62,389 nt of DNA from an uncultured Arenicella sp. (GTDB lineage: Bacteria; Pseudomonadota; Gammaproteobacteria; Arenicellales; Arenicellaceae): assembly GCA_938048185.1 (NCBI GenBank), contig CALIVT010000012.1:1-62389 (forward strand), in the 5' to 3' direction. Under the pieces are notes generated by a model. That model did not search any database. It saw only the letters and a list, made by a program, of their open reading frames with translations, and was not told the origin of the DNA. Shown here piece by piece: positions 8,363 to 18,040 of this stretch (positions are counted from its first letter, which is position 1; each line of letters starts with the position of its first letter). The position numbers and the translations under genes are program-made.

Positions 8363-10021
8363 ATGCTCAATAGCCTTACGGTCTTTCTTGCTGCACTTGG
8401 TTTTGCAGTGTTTGGCTATCTGAGCCTGGTGCGTTTAGTCAGCAAACAAAAGTTCGCCGGCACCCGCTTTAAACAATTCTGGCGTGGCATAACAACCGTA
8501 AGCTTGTTAAGCAACCTTGGTAGCAGCGCCTTCTTTGTTAGCCTGCCTGCAACCAGTCTTCTATTATTCTGGGGCTGGGGCCCAGCATTGCTATGGTTAA
8601 TCATCTTTCATTTAATAGTTGAAACGGTCTGCCACCTACAACTGAGCGCCCAATCCGGTGAATTTACCGTTGCGGACCACCTGTTGCGCGCCAAACAACC
8701 CTTCACCGCTGCAATTGAGCAAGGCTTGATCCAAGCCTTCTTTTTACTCTCAATGGGCTTGGTGACGGCACTGCTCGCAACCCTAATAGACCGTCAATCC
8801 GGGCTTTTGTTTGCAATTCTTTTTCTATTACCGGCCAGAGCACTATTACGTCACTCGAGTACGGCCCTGCCCCTGACACTAAGGGTTATCGCTTGCATTG
8901 CTTTGTTGGCGATTGGCCTGGCGTTTAGCAACCAGCTTGGATTTTCCCTCTACGGTGATTGGGCCCCGTTCGGCGACTCAGTCGAGTGGCTACGATTTAA
9001 CAACCCAACAATAATCGCGGCAGTGCTTACTGTTGCGGTATTTCAACTTGAGAAAGACGCCGGCTTCAAGACCGACCTATCATCCTTCGCGGGCGTCATC
9101 ATTGTGCTGTTAGTCGTCGCTATGGAGGCACAACTGCTGTGGTCGCAACCAGTAATGGACGCACCAATGAACAGCACTCAGTTAGCTGCCGAATCACTGC
9201 CCAGCTTTATTTCGCTGAGTTTATTTATCTTCGCTGGGTTTGCCGCATTACTAATTCGCATGCTCAATGAAGAAGACAATCAGCTAGGCGCCAACGCCAA
9301 AGATCAAGACCTGAAAGCAGGTAAATTTGGCCGTTTACAAGCCGGCAGCTTTATTCACTTAAGCTTTATGATGTTACTCGGCCTCAGTTTAGCGAGCGCC
9401 CTGGGTATTGGCGCTTGGAAAACGCATTACATTAACTGGGACGACAGCCTTAACTTACTCGATCACTTGAACTTAACGATTTCCAGCACGCTGCATCTAA
9501 TCAGTGCGCAAAAAGGGTCTGGAACGGTGCTGCACACCATTCTGCTGGCGGCCCTGTGCTTCACCGGCTTCAGCTTTATGCTCAATTGCGCGAACCAATT
9601 GACCCTAGAAGAGCGCGAAAATGAGACCATTTACTCGATTATTCTCGAATCGAAAATTCTGCAAGCGATCCTGATTTTTGTCTCTGCTTGCTATTTTATT
9701 GGCGAGGGTATAAGTATCGATGCCTGGTTGCTCATTGGTATCCTAGCGTGGATTCTCGCAACCCATTTGATGCTTGGCATGACACTCAGCGACGTTAATC
9801 CGAGCATGCAGCGCAGCCTATTAGCCGCGATCACCCTTGTGCTGCTGCTTATCGGCAGCGCGCAACTGGTCTACCTACTCGTTCATTGGGCGCTGGCCGC
9901 GCACTATTTCTATACAGCGTGCGCGTTAGTCTTACTCCCTATTACCGCGCTTTTATGGTGGCAAAGCCTACCTACCCTGTTACGAAGTTTTGGTCAGAAT
10001 TCCAATGCGGATTTGTTCTAG
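8363..10021 (+). CDS. polytopic membrane protein, possibly divergent CstA-like transporter
   Basis: This is an integral membrane protein of about 552 residues with roughly 13-14 hydrophobic segments. WGWGPALLWLIIFHLIVETVCHL and the later LAWILATHLMLGMTLSDV resemble the helix patterns of CstA-type peptide/pyruvate transporters (compare GYLPGMIWLL and GIANQMLAGMAL). The characteristic CstA motifs are missing, so the assignment is tentative. The longest frame opens with TTG at 8315, but ATG at 8363 starts directly at the first membrane segment and is preferred. It sits divergently from the TPR gene and 77 bases before hemA. Confidence 0.6.
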   Translation: MLNSLTVFLAALGFAVFGYLSLVRLVSKQKFAGTRFKQFWRGITTVSLLSNLGSSAFFVSLPATSLLLFWGWGPALLWLIIFHLIVETVCHLQLSAQSGEFTVADHLLRAKQPFTAAIEQGLIQAFFLLSMGLVTALLATLIDRQSGLLFAILFLLPARALLRHSSTALPLTLRVIACIALLAIGLAFSNQLGFSLYGDWAPFGDSVEWLRFNNPTIIAAVLTVAVFQLEKDAGFKTDLSSFAGVIIVLLVVAMEAQLLWSQPVMDAPMNSTQLAAESLPSFISLSLFIFAGFAALLIRMLNEEDNQLGANAKDQDLKAGKFGRLQAGSFIHLSFMMLLGLSLASALGIGAWKTHYINWDDSLNLLDHLNLTISSTLHLISAQKGSGTVLHTILLAALCFTGFSFMLNCANQLTLEERENETIYSIILESKILQAILIFVSACYFIGEGISIDAWLLIGILAWILATHLMLGMTLSDVNPSMQRSLLAAITLVLLLIGSAQLVYLLVHWALAAHYFYTACALVLLPITALLWWQSLPTLLRSFGQNSNADLF

Positions 10022-10098
10022 AACGTCGCAAAACAGGGTAAAATGAAGCATCGGGGCCGAATTAGGCTCATATTGGGTTGAGACCCTCTTATTAAATA

Positions 10099-11349
10099 AT
10101 GCACGTTTTATCCATAGGCTTGAATCACACCACTGCTCCTGTTGAGGTGCGCGAACGCGCGGCCGTAGCGGCTGAGCATCTGGAAGATGCCTTGACGGAC
10201 ATCTCCAAATACGGCCAAATTGAAGAAGCCACGATTCTGTCTACCTGCAATAGAACCGAAGTGTATTGCCAAGTGCCTGATTCGAATATTGAAGTGGTCA
10301 GCGACTGGCTGTGCAACTTTCATGAACTAAAAAAGGACGAAGTGTCGCCCTATCTTTACTCGTTCCCCGACCAAGCAGCCGTTAAACATGCGTTTCGTGT
10401 GGCCGCAGGTCTAGATTCGATGGTAATAGGCGAACCCCAAATTTTAGGCCAAATGAAAACGGCGTTCGCCACGGCACATAAGAATGGTAATACCGGCAAA
10501 GTATTGAATCGTTTATTCCAGCACACATTCTCGGTCGCCAAAGAGATTCGCACCAGCACCAGCATTGGCAGTCACGCAGTGTCCGTAGCGTATGCTGCAG
10601 TGTCGTTGTCGAAACAAATATTTTCCGACGTGTCGCAACAAACGGTTTTATTGATTGGCGCAGGCGAGACGATTGAACTGACCTGCCGACATTTATACGC
10701 CCAGGGCGTGCGCGATATCATTGTTGCCAACCGCACGGTAGAACGCGCAGAAAGTTTTGCCAAGGAATTCGGCGCACAAGTAATCTCTTTACACGAGCTG
10801 CCCACCCGCTTATCTGACGCCGACATGGTGTTTAGCTCTACGGCTAGCACTCTCCCTATTTTGGGCAAAGGTGCGTTCGAAAGCGCCTTGAAAAAACGCA
10901 AAAACAAACCCGTGTTGATCGTCGACTTGGCAGTACCCAGAGACGTTGAACCCGAGGTCGGTGATTTGAGCAACGTCTATTTATATACCGTTGATGACTT
11001 ACAACAAGTCGTAAACCAAGGAATTGAGTCACGCAAGAATGCCGCGCTGGATGCCGAAAAAATTGTCGGGGAACAAACCTTACAATTTATGCATTGGTTT
11101 AAAAATTTACAATCTATCCCTACCATACGAGAGCTACGTGACCGTACCAGCTCAATCACCGAGAACGAACTGAGCAGTGCCCGAAAACGGCTCAGTGCTG
11201 GCGATGACCCAGCACTCGTACTTGAGCATTTTGCCCGTGCTTTGTCACGAAAGTTTATGCACCATCCGACGGAATCATTACGCCAAAAACATGATGAAAC
11301 CCTGTTAGCCGCAACCCGCGAGCTGTTTGGTTTAGACGACCAGAAATAA
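10099..11349 (+). CDS. hemA: glutamyl-tRNA reductase
   Basis: This is a 416-residue NADPH-dependent enzyme that starts C5 tetrapyrrole synthesis by reducing glutamyl-tRNA to glutamate-1-semialdehyde. The catalytic Cys lies in STCNRTEVY near residue 51. The Rossmann element is VLLIGAGETIELT near residue 186. A helical dimerisation domain fills the C-terminus. It begins the hemA-prfA-prmC group, conserved in gammaproteobacteria. A TAAAAT at 10039-10044 could be its -10 box. Confidence 0.97.
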   Translation: MHVLSIGLNHTTAPVEVRERAAVAAEHLEDALTDISKYGQIEEATILSTCNRTEVYCQVPDSNIEVVSDWLCNFHELKKDEVSPYLYSFPDQAAVKHAFRVAAGLDSMVIGEPQILGQMKTAFATAHKNGNTGKVLNRLFQHTFSVAKEIRTSTSIGSHAVSVAYAAVSLSKQIFSDVSQQTVLLIGAGETIELTCRHLYAQGVRDIIVANRTVERAESFAKEFGAQVISLHELPTRLSDADMVFSSTASTLPILGKGAFESALKKRKNKPVLIVDLAVPRDVEPEVGDLSNVYLYTVDDLQQVVNQGIESRKNAALDAEKIVGEQTLQFMHWFKNLQSIPTIRELRDRTSSITENELSSARKRLSAGDDPALVLEHFARALSRKFMHHPTESLRQKHDETLLAATRELFGLDDQK

Positions 11350-11369
11350 TTAGAAAGAGATAATAATAA

Positions 11370-12461
11370 GTGAAAGATTCCATCCGTTTAAAGCTGGAAA
11401 ACCTGGTCGACCGTCAGGAAGAATTAAATGCGCTATTGTCGCAGCCTGAAACCATGAGTGATCAGAATGTGTTTCGCAAGTTCAGTATTGAGCTGTCTGA
11501 AATCTCGCCCATCATCGAGAATTTTCAGGAGTATCGTCGCTTGGAGCAAGACGCCGAAGCGGCGCAAATGATGATCGAAGAAGACGACAAAGAAATGCGC
11601 AAAATGGGCCACGACGAGTTAAACGAGATTAAAGCTCGTCAAGAAACCCTATTAGCTGATTTGCAGAAATTGCTGTTACCAAAAGACCCCAACGACGACA
11701 GCAACATTTTCTTAGAGATTCGTGCGGGCACCGGTGGCGATGAAGCCGCGATATTCTCAGGCGATTTATTCAAAATGTATCAAACCTATGCCGAATCACA
11801 AAAATGGCAGGTTGAAGTGCTGAGTAAAAACGAAGGCGAACACGGCGGTTACAAAGAGATCATCTCACGTATTGTCGGCCACGGCGCATACTCGAAACTG
11901 AAATTTGAGTCCGGCGCACACCGCGTTCAACGCGTACCAGAAACCGAAACACAGGGCCGAGTGCATACGTCCGCTTGCACCGTTGCAATTTTGCCTGAAG
12001 CCGATGAAGTCGGCGATGACATGGAAATTAACGCAGCGGATTTGCGCATAGACACGTATCGCGCGTCTGGCTCAGGCGGCCAGCACGTCAACAAAACCGA
12101 CTCGGCTGTGCGCTTGACGCACATCCCAACGGGCACCGTGGTGGAGTGCCAAGACGAGCGCTCGCAACATAAAAACAAAGCGCGTGCGATGTCGATGCTC
12201 AAAGCGCGTATTTTAGACGCGGAACGTCAGGCGCAAGACGCCGAACAAGCCGAGACCCGCCGAAGCTTAGTCGGCAGCGGAGACCGCTCTGAACGCATCC
12301 GCACCTACAACTACCCACAAGGCCGAGTTACCGACCACCGGATAAACTTAACGTTGTACAAGCTCGATACCATCGTATCCGGCGATCTCGGCCAAATTGT
12401 CGACCCACTAACAACGGAGCATCAAGCGAACTTACTCGCCGAGTTAGGCGATGATGACTAA
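11370..12461 (+). CDS. prfA: peptide chain release factor 1
   Basis: This is a 363-residue class I release factor for UAA and UAG codons. The GGQ motif that triggers peptide hydrolysis lies at residues 236-238 in [15 protein letters not shown]. The codon-recognition tripeptide is PET at 190-192. The start codon is GTG at 11370, following an AGAAAGAGA ribosome-binding site. The stop codon shares one base with the start of prmC (TAATG), which implies translational coupling. Its Gln in GGQ is the substrate of the PrmC methylase encoded next. Confidence 0.97.
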   Translation: MKDSIRLKLENLVDRQEELNALLSQPETMSDQNVFRKFSIELSEISPIIENFQEYRRLEQDAEAAQMMIEEDDKEMRKMGHDELNEIKARQETLLADLQKLLLPKDPNDDSNIFLEIRAGTGGDEAAIFSGDLFKMYQTYAESQKWQVEVLSKNEGEHGGYKEIISRIVGHGAYSKLKFESGAHRVQRVPETETQGRVHTSACTVAILPEADEVGDDMEINAADLRIDTYRASGSGGQHVNKTDSAVRLTHIPTGTVVECQDERSQHKNKARAMSMLKARILDAERQAQDAEQAETRRSLVGSGDRSERIRTYNYPQGRVTDHRINLTLYKLDTIVSGDLGQIVDPLTTEHQANLLAELGDDD

Positions 12462-13306
12462 TGCTTACGTATAAAGCGCTACTCGACGACGCGAGTAAAC
12501 TTCTTTACGAAAGCAGCGATACGCCGCGCATAGACGCCGAGGTATTGATGCAACATGTTATCGGGCAGCCACTCGCTTGGCTAATCGCCTATGGCGATAC
12601 CATCGCGACCGCCGATCACGTTAAAGCATTTTGCCAGCTTGCCGACGCACGCAAGGAAGGTAACCCTATTGCCTACCTGACCGGCTCGCGCGATTTTTGG
12701 TCATTAACGCTCAAGGTCAACGAGCACGTTCTGATCCCACGCCCAGATACCGAGACCTTGGTAGAAGAAGCGCTACAAAGACTACCCAAAGACAGTGAGT
12801 TAGCAGTTTTAGATCTCGGCACAGGCAGCGGCGCGATAGCCCTCTCACTTGCGAAAGAGCGCCCGCAAGCGCGTGTGCTCGCCATAGACTCTGAAGCTGG
12901 CGCGCTTGGAGTTGCGAGAGAAAATGCCGACCTGAACAACATAGACAACGTGGAGTTCTTGCTTAGCAACTGGTTTGACGCGCTCGGCGACCGACAAGCC
13001 TTTAACTTAATCGCAGCAAACCCTCCGTACGTTGAACCTGACGACCCGCATTTGCAGCGAGGCGATCTTAGGTTCGAGCCCGATAGCGCGCTGATCGCCA
13101 ACGGACACGGTTTATCAGATTTAAGCCGTATTATCGAAACCGCGCCGCAGTACCTAAGCGTCCAAGGCTTCTTAATAGTCGAACATGGTTACAACCAAGC
13201 GCAAGACGTCGCCGCGTTGTTCCACGCCAACGGATTTGACGAGATAACGTTGTTCACCGACATTAACGATTTGCCGCGCTGCACGATCGGCCGGCTGCAC
13301 GATTGA
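12461..13306 (+). CDS. prmC: release factor glutamine methyltransferase
   Basis: This is a 281-residue SAM-dependent methylase that methylates the GGQ glutamine of release factors. A helical N-terminal domain is followed by the SAM loop VLDLGTGSGAIALSLA near residue 117. The catalytic NPPY is at residues 187-190. PRPDTETLVEEAL is the family hallmark. It overlaps prfA by one base. No irregularities. Confidence 0.97.
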   Translation: MLTYKALLDDASKLLYESSDTPRIDAEVLMQHVIGQPLAWLIAYGDTIATADHVKAFCQLADARKEGNPIAYLTGSRDFWSLTLKVNEHVLIPRPDTETLVEEALQRLPKDSELAVLDLGTGSGAIALSLAKERPQARVLAIDSEAGALGVARENADLNNIDNVEFLLSNWFDALGDRQAFNLIAANPPYVEPDDPHLQRGDLRFEPDSALIANGHGLSDLSRIIETAPQYLSVQGFLIVEHGYNQAQDVAALFHANGFDEITLFTDINDLPRCTIGRLHD

Positions 13307-13331
13307 TCCACTGCGCAACCATCACACCGGC

Positions 13332-14141
13332 ATGACGGATCTCTTTGCAGAACTGCATCGCATCATATTATTGAACGACGCGAGTGAGAAATGCGCGTCC
13401 ACGCATGCCTTAGCGCGCACACTAGATAAGGTTAAGATTGATCAGAATAGCGCGGTAAAAAAGATCCAAACCCCGGGCTACCCTGTTGCGCTGAAATTGG
13501 TTGCACCGCGTGAACTAAAACGACGGGGCATACAACGCCAGGACGGTAGAAACGCGTTAATGCACGCCGTTGCGCACATCGAATTTAATGCAATCAATCT
13601 AGCGCTTGACGCCGCTTATCGATTCAGAGCCCAACCTCTAGAGTTTTATCAAGACTGGATAAAAATAGCCGATGATGAAGCCCGTCACTTTGGGCTTATT
13701 CGCGAGTACTTACAATGTAATGATTGTGATTACGGTGACTTATCAGCCCACAACGGCTTGTGGGACATGGCGGTTCAGACTCAAGACGATGTGATCGCGC
13801 GTATGGCGTTGGTGCCAAGAGTGCTCGAAGCGCGAGGCCTTGATGTAACGCCAGGCATGATCAAACGACTTAGTGCTGTTGGCGACACGAGCGCGGTGAC
13901 CATTCTGGAGATTATCTACAAGGATGAAATTGGCCATGTCAAAACAGGTTCGAACTGGTTTTCTTATCAATGCGACTTAGCGGGGCTGGAACCGCGGTCA
14001 ACTTTTCAAAGTATGGTAGCGACGCACCTGCATGGCGAGCTTAAAGGCCCGTTTAATATCGCTGCCAGACTGCAAGCCGGCTTCGACGAGATCGAGTTAG
14101 ACCAACTCGAACAACAAAATCAGCTGCCTAAGAGTAACTAA
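13332..14141 (+). CDS. DUF455 family ferritin-like protein
   Basis: This 269-residue helical protein belongs to the DUF455 family. These have a ferritin-like four-helix bundle with possible di-metal ligands. Candidate ligands are visible in HAVAHIEFNAINLALD (Glu and His), DDEARHFGLI and YKDEIGHVKTG. No enzymatic activity is established for the family. It follows prmC by 25 bases, so co-transcription is likely. Its end overlaps the convergent small gene at 14128 by 14 bases. Confidence 0.85.
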   Translation: MTDLFAELHRIILLNDASEKCASTHALARTLDKVKIDQNSAVKKIQTPGYPVALKLVAPRELKRRGIQRQDGRNALMHAVAHIEFNAINLALDAAYRFRAQPLEFYQDWIKIADDEARHFGLIREYLQCNDCDYGDLSAHNGLWDMAVQTQDDVIARMALVPRVLEARGLDVTPGMIKRLSAVGDTSAVTILEIIYKDEIGHVKTGSNWFSYQCDLAGLEPRSTFQSMVATHLHGELKGPFNIAARLQAGFDEIELDQLEQQNQLPKSN

Positions 14142-14406
14142 ATTGGCGCTTGAAAGAATTGTATAACGAATGCTTAACCGCTTGCTTAAATTCTTTGTAC
14201 AATCCGTTAATCTCAGGGTCGTCTATGCGCTTATATTTGTAGCTAATTTTCTCCAGCAAACGTGGGTCAGAAAAGCTAAAGTGCTTACCACTGAGCTTGC
14301 GAATTCGAACCGTAATCATTGAAAGCAAATTGAGCGCTTCGGTAGAGAGTTGGGTAATCTCGATATCGGCTAATTTAATTTTGGTATTCAGATCAATGTT
14401 CGTCAT
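14128..14406 (-). CDS. hypothetical small basic protein
   Basis: This 92-residue protein has no signal or membrane segment and is rich in Lys and Arg towards its C-terminus (KEFKQAVKHSLYNSFKRQF). The ATG at 14406 is plausible, although no strong ribosome-binding site stands out. It is convergent with the DUF455 gene, overlapping by 14 bases, and diverges from the Bat operon. Helical composition suggests a folded protein. I do not recognise the family. Confidence 0.55.
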   Translation of the reverse strand: MTNIDLNTKIKLADIEITQLSTEALNLLSMITVRIRKLSGKHFSFSDPRLLEKISYKYKRIDDPEINGLYKEFKQAVKHSLYNSFKRQFSYS

Positions 14407-14600
14407 GCTTGGCTCGCTTAGTTTTCACGTCATTTGTAAGGATGTGTTAAATCTAGCAAAACCAAGCTGAATCAACTCTGAACCACTAAACAAAATTTTA
14501 GTTGAAAAATTTGGATCAAATTCTATATTTATCGCTGATTTAAAACATCGTTCGCAAATAACGAATAACAAAAACGTATTTGGACTTATAAAGGTTTTCT

Positions 14601-15557
14601 ATGCACAGCGAATTTTCCCTACTTCGAGAATGGTTGACGAGCCAAATTCTAGGCCAACCGGTATTGGTTGATCGCTTACTCATCGCCTTGCTCGCGGACG
14701 GTCATTTACTTGTTGAAGGCGCGCCCGGCCTTGCAAAAACTAAGGCTATCAAAGCACTCTCGGACGGCATTGACGGTAGCTTTCAGCGCATTCAATTCAC
14801 GCCGGACCTTCTGCCGTCAGACATTACGGGTACAGAAATTTATCGACCGGAAACTGCGACCTTTGATTTTCAACAAGGCCCGATCTTTAATAACTTGGTA
14901 TTAGCGGATGAAATAAATCGCGCACCAGCTAAAGTTCAATCGGCCTTACTTGAGGCGATGGCAGAACGCCAGGTATCCGTGGGTCGAGAAACACTCGACC
15001 TACCAAAATTGTTCTTAGTGATGGCTACCCAAAACCCGATTGAACAGGAGGGCACGTACCCGCTACCCGAGGCACAACTCGATCGTTTCTTAATGCACGT
15101 GCGAATCGGTTACCCTGACGTCAGTGCCGAGAAACAGATTCTCGCTCTGTCTCGCGGTGAAGCATTGTCGGACAGCGACGCCAAGCCAAACGAGGCAATT
15201 TCACAAGCGTCTATCTTCGCCGCACGTAAAGAAGTTATGCAAGTGCACATGGCTGACGCTGTCGATGAGTACTTAGTCCAATTGGTGCTCGCTACACGCT
15301 CACCGAGCAACTATAGCGACGAACTTGCTAGCTGGATTGAGTTTGGTGCCAGCCCTCGTGCCACCATCGCAATCGATCGTTGCGCGCGCGCACACGCTTG
15401 GCTGGACCAGCGCGACTTTGTAACGCCTGACGACGTACAGTCGGTCGCACACGACTGCCTGCGACACCGTCTAATACTGAGTTACGAAGCCGAAGCCGAT
15501 GGTTTAGATGCAGATAAAGCAATCAGCGTGTTGCTTAACTTGGTACCGGTTGCTTAA
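14601..15557 (+). CDS. MoxR-family AAA+ ATPase (Bat operon)
   Basis: This is a 318-residue MoxR ATPase. Walker A GAPGLAKT lies at residues 40-47 and Walker B LVLADE at 99-104. Sensor 1 is MATQNPIEQEGTYPLPEAQLDRF. MoxR proteins act as chaperones with von Willebrand A partners, which follow here. A gap of about 190 bases upstream has no gene and should hold the operon promoter. It is the first gene of a tight six-gene Bat operon, with gaps of 5 bases or less or overlaps. Confidence 0.95.
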   Translation: MHSEFSLLREWLTSQILGQPVLVDRLLIALLADGHLLVEGAPGLAKTKAIKALSDGIDGSFQRIQFTPDLLPSDITGTEIYRPETATFDFQQGPIFNNLVLADEINRAPAKVQSALLEAMAERQVSVGRETLDLPKLFLVMATQNPIEQEGTYPLPEAQLDRFLMHVRIGYPDVSAEKQILALSRGEALSDSDAKPNEAISQASIFAARKEVMQVHMADAVDEYLVQLVLATRSPSNYSDELASWIEFGASPRATIAIDRCARAHAWLDQRDFVTPDDVQSVAHDCLRHRLILSYEAEADGLDADKAISVLLNLVPVA

Positions 15558-15562
15558 GCGGT

Positions 15563-16552
15563 ATGTCTAAGCCTGCCAGCCATAGCCCAAATCTTGCCGC
15601 GCTGAGTGAACACGGAATTATTACCGATCTAGCACGCCTGCTTGGCTGCCGTCATTGGGCGCAAGGCTTAAGTCTTTTTTCTCGCCAAGCCGCGAAAAAC
15701 ATGTTGCTTGGTAACGTGCGCTCACGCTTTCGAGGGCGCGGCATGGAGTTTGAAGAAGTTCGGCGCTATCAAGCCGGCGACGATATTCGCACCATCGACT
15801 GGAAAGTCTCCGCGCGCGCTCAGGGCACATACACCAAGTTATTCTGTGAAGAACGTGAACGGCCGTGCCACATTTTAGTCGACCAGCGAAGCCATTTATT
15901 CTTCGGCTCTACCATCCAATTTAAATCAGTACTCGCGGCTGAACTGGCCAGCGCCATCGCTTGGGCCGCACTAAGAGGGGGTGACCGAGTCGGCGGACAA
16001 GTCATTGGCGACCAGGTTGAACGCGATTCACGCGCTAAACGTAGCAAACAAGCGGTGCTCAGGTTTGTGCACGACCTCAACGAGTTAAACCATAAACTGA
16101 TAGACCCGCCCCAGCCAGGCAACGTTCGCCGCAACAGCTTGTCGAACAGCTTAGAAGAGTGCCGACGGATCACCCGACCCGGCACCGCCGTTTTCGTTAT
16201 TAGCGACTTTCATGATTTCGACCAAGCGGCTGCAAAGGCGCTTAACGATCTAGGCAAACACACCGACATCACCTTGTTACAGGTTAGCGACGCGTTCGAG
16301 CAAGAGTTGCCGATCTCTGGCAGCGTATCGATAAGCGATGGGCACGATAGCAGCAAGGTAACTGTCTCCAGCAGGCTAAAGCAAGCGTATCAAAGTGACA
16401 CTCAAACGCGTCAAGCTTTACTCAAGGCCGCTGCGACGCAAGCGCGAGCACTGTATAGCAATATCGATACGTCTCAGACTGCGCGCCAAGCCCTGAGCAA
16501 AGTATTCGCGGCGAACTCCGGCTCGCAACCAACCCGTCATCGCTCTGTGTAA
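15563..16552 (+). CDS. DUF58 domain protein (Bat operon)
   Basis: This is a 329-residue DUF58 protein. The family core GRGMEFEEVRRYQAGDDIRTIDWKVSARAQ starts near residue 55. The fold is VWA-like, with VFVISDFHDF as a later strand. DUF58 proteins nearly always lie next to MoxR and Bat genes and are thought to be partners of the ATPase. It lies five bases from both neighbours. No membrane segment is visible. Confidence 0.92.
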   Translation: MSKPASHSPNLAALSEHGIITDLARLLGCRHWAQGLSLFSRQAAKNMLLGNVRSRFRGRGMEFEEVRRYQAGDDIRTIDWKVSARAQGTYTKLFCEERERPCHILVDQRSHLFFGSTIQFKSVLAAELASAIAWAALRGGDRVGGQVIGDQVERDSRAKRSKQAVLRFVHDLNELNHKLIDPPQPGNVRRNSLSNSLEECRRITRPGTAVFVISDFHDFDQAAAKALNDLGKHTDITLLQVSDAFEQELPISGSVSISDGHDSSKVTVSSRLKQAYQSDTQTRQALLKAAATQARALYSNIDTSQTARQALSKVFAANSGSQPTRHRSV

Positions 16553-16557
16553 GTTAA

Positions 16558-17067
16558 ATGGACGAACAGCTAACAGAAATTTTGCAACAACAGCTGCGCG
16601 ACGTACATCTGCCGCAGGCGGTTGGCTGGTGGCCATTAAGTCTCGCTTGGTGGTTCACGATCTTAGCGCTTTTGCTGAGCCTTTGCGTTCTTGGCGTTTA
16701 CCTTATTCGACAACATAAACGTAACCGCTACCGAACCTTAGCCTTAGAACAACTGCGGCGCCACTTTAGTACTTGGCAACACACCAAAGATTCGAGCGTG
16801 TACCTGCAGCACGCCAACGACATCCTAAAACGCTGCATGATTCATTTCGACCCCGGCGTATCCAAACTTTCGGGCTCAGCTTGGGTGATGGCATTAGCGC
16901 AGTATTCGTCTGCAAGTTTATCTGAACAGAGTCAATCGGCAATTGCTCATTCGGTTTATCAAGCCAACCCGAAAGTAAATACGCAGCAGCTGCATCAGGA
17001 GTTGTGCCATTGGATAAAAAAGCACAAGGCGTTAAAACAACACGCATCGGAGCAGGCAAATGTTTAG
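16558..17067 (+). CDS. DUF4381 membrane protein (Bat operon)
   Basis: This 169-residue protein has one clear membrane segment near residues 29-50 (LAWWFTILALLLSLCVLGVY). A soluble helical domain follows. Length, position and the WWPLSLAWW entry match DUF4381 proteins, which sit between DUF58 and BatA genes. Its end overlaps batA by 8 bases. Its role is not known beyond association with the Bat complex. Confidence 0.85.
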   Translation: MDEQLTEILQQQLRDVHLPQAVGWWPLSLAWWFTILALLLSLCVLGVYLIRQHKRNRYRTLALEQLRRHFSTWQHTKDSSVYLQHANDILKRCMIHFDPGVSKLSGSAWVMALAQYSSASLSEQSQSAIAHSVYQANPKVNTQQLHQELCHWIKKHKALKQHASEQANV

Positions 17068-18040
17068 TTGGCAGTGGCCCTATATATTTTTAGTGTTACC
17101 TTTGCCGCTGATTGTGCGCTGGCTGCTGCCGACCATTGACAGCGCGGCCGGTGCAATTAGAGTGCCGTTTTATCAATCACTGCAAAACCTAAGCGCGTCA
17201 CAATCATCCAAGCCGAGTAAGAGGTGGCTTAGCATTTGTTTATTGACCTTAGTCTGGTTGCTAATCGTTACAGCCGCCGCCAGGCCAACCTGGGTTGGCG
17301 ACCCAGTAAATTTACCGCAAGAACGTCGCGACCTATTATTAGCGGTCGATATCTCAGGATCAATGCGCGAGCAGGATATGTTAGTGAATAAGCGCTACGT
17401 TGATCGATTGAGTGTCGTCAAAGCGGTGGTCGGCGAATTTATTGAAGAGCGTCGCAGCGACCGCCTTGGCCTTATTCTATTTGGTGAGCAAAGTTATTTA
17501 CAGACGCCCTTGACCTTCGACAGCAATACCGTAAAACAGCAATTACAAGAGGCGCAAATCGGCTTTGCTGGTAACGCCACGGCAATTGGCGATACGATTG
17601 GTTTGGCAGTTAAACGTCTGCGCGGCCGTCCAGCCGATAGCCGCGTATTGATACTGCTCACCGACGGTGCCAACAGTGCTGGCACGGAACCATTGCAAGC
17701 CGCCGCCATCGCCTCTGAAGCCGAGATTCGTATTCACACCATTGGTGTCGGCTCTGAGATCAAGTACTCACGGGATATCTTCGGCAATACGCGCCAACGC
17801 AATGTATCAAACGAATTGGACGAGGTGACACTGCAAAGTATCGCTGATAAAACTGGCGGCCAATATTTTAGAGCACGCGACCCAAAAGAACTGCAAACCA
17901 TCTACGCTGAATTGGATCGCCTAGAGCCAATCGCCGACGAACAGACCTTCAGACCTACTCGCAGCTTGCTGCATTGGCCGATACTAGCTGCGCTGCTACT
18001 AAATAGCGTGCTCGTATTGTCGATGAGGAGGTTGGCATAA
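17060..18040 (+). CDS. batA: VWA-domain protein BatA
   Basis: This is a 326-residue inner-membrane protein of the Bat aerotolerance complex. Membrane segments occur near residues 8-24, 58-74 and at the extreme C-terminus. Between them lies a von Willebrand A domain with an intact metal-ion site DISGS at residues 97-101 and LLTDGANSAG further on. The domain should face the periplasm. The start overlaps the DUF4381 gene, and the stop shares a base with the next gene (TAATG). Confidence 0.92.
   Translation: MFSWQWPYIFLVLPLPLIVRWLLPTIDSAAGAIRVPFYQSLQNLSASQSSKPSKRWLSICLLTLVWLLIVTAAARPTWVGDPVNLPQERRDLLLAVDISGSMREQDMLVNKRYVDRLSVVKAVVGEFIEERRSDRLGLILFGEQSYLQTPLTFDSNTVKQQLQEAQIGFAGNATAIGDTIGLAVKRLRGRPADSRVLILLTDGANSAGTEPLQAAAIASEAEIRIHTIGVGSEIKYSRDIFGNTRQRNVSNELDEVTLQSIADKTGGQYFRARDPKELQTIYAELDRLEPIADEQTFRPTRSLLHWPILAALLLNSVLVLSMRRLA

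Noticed and set aside
13332-14406. Toxin-antitoxin pair formed by the DUF455 gene and the small basic protein
   Set aside because: They are convergent, not an operon, and DUF455 is a conserved ferritin-like family.
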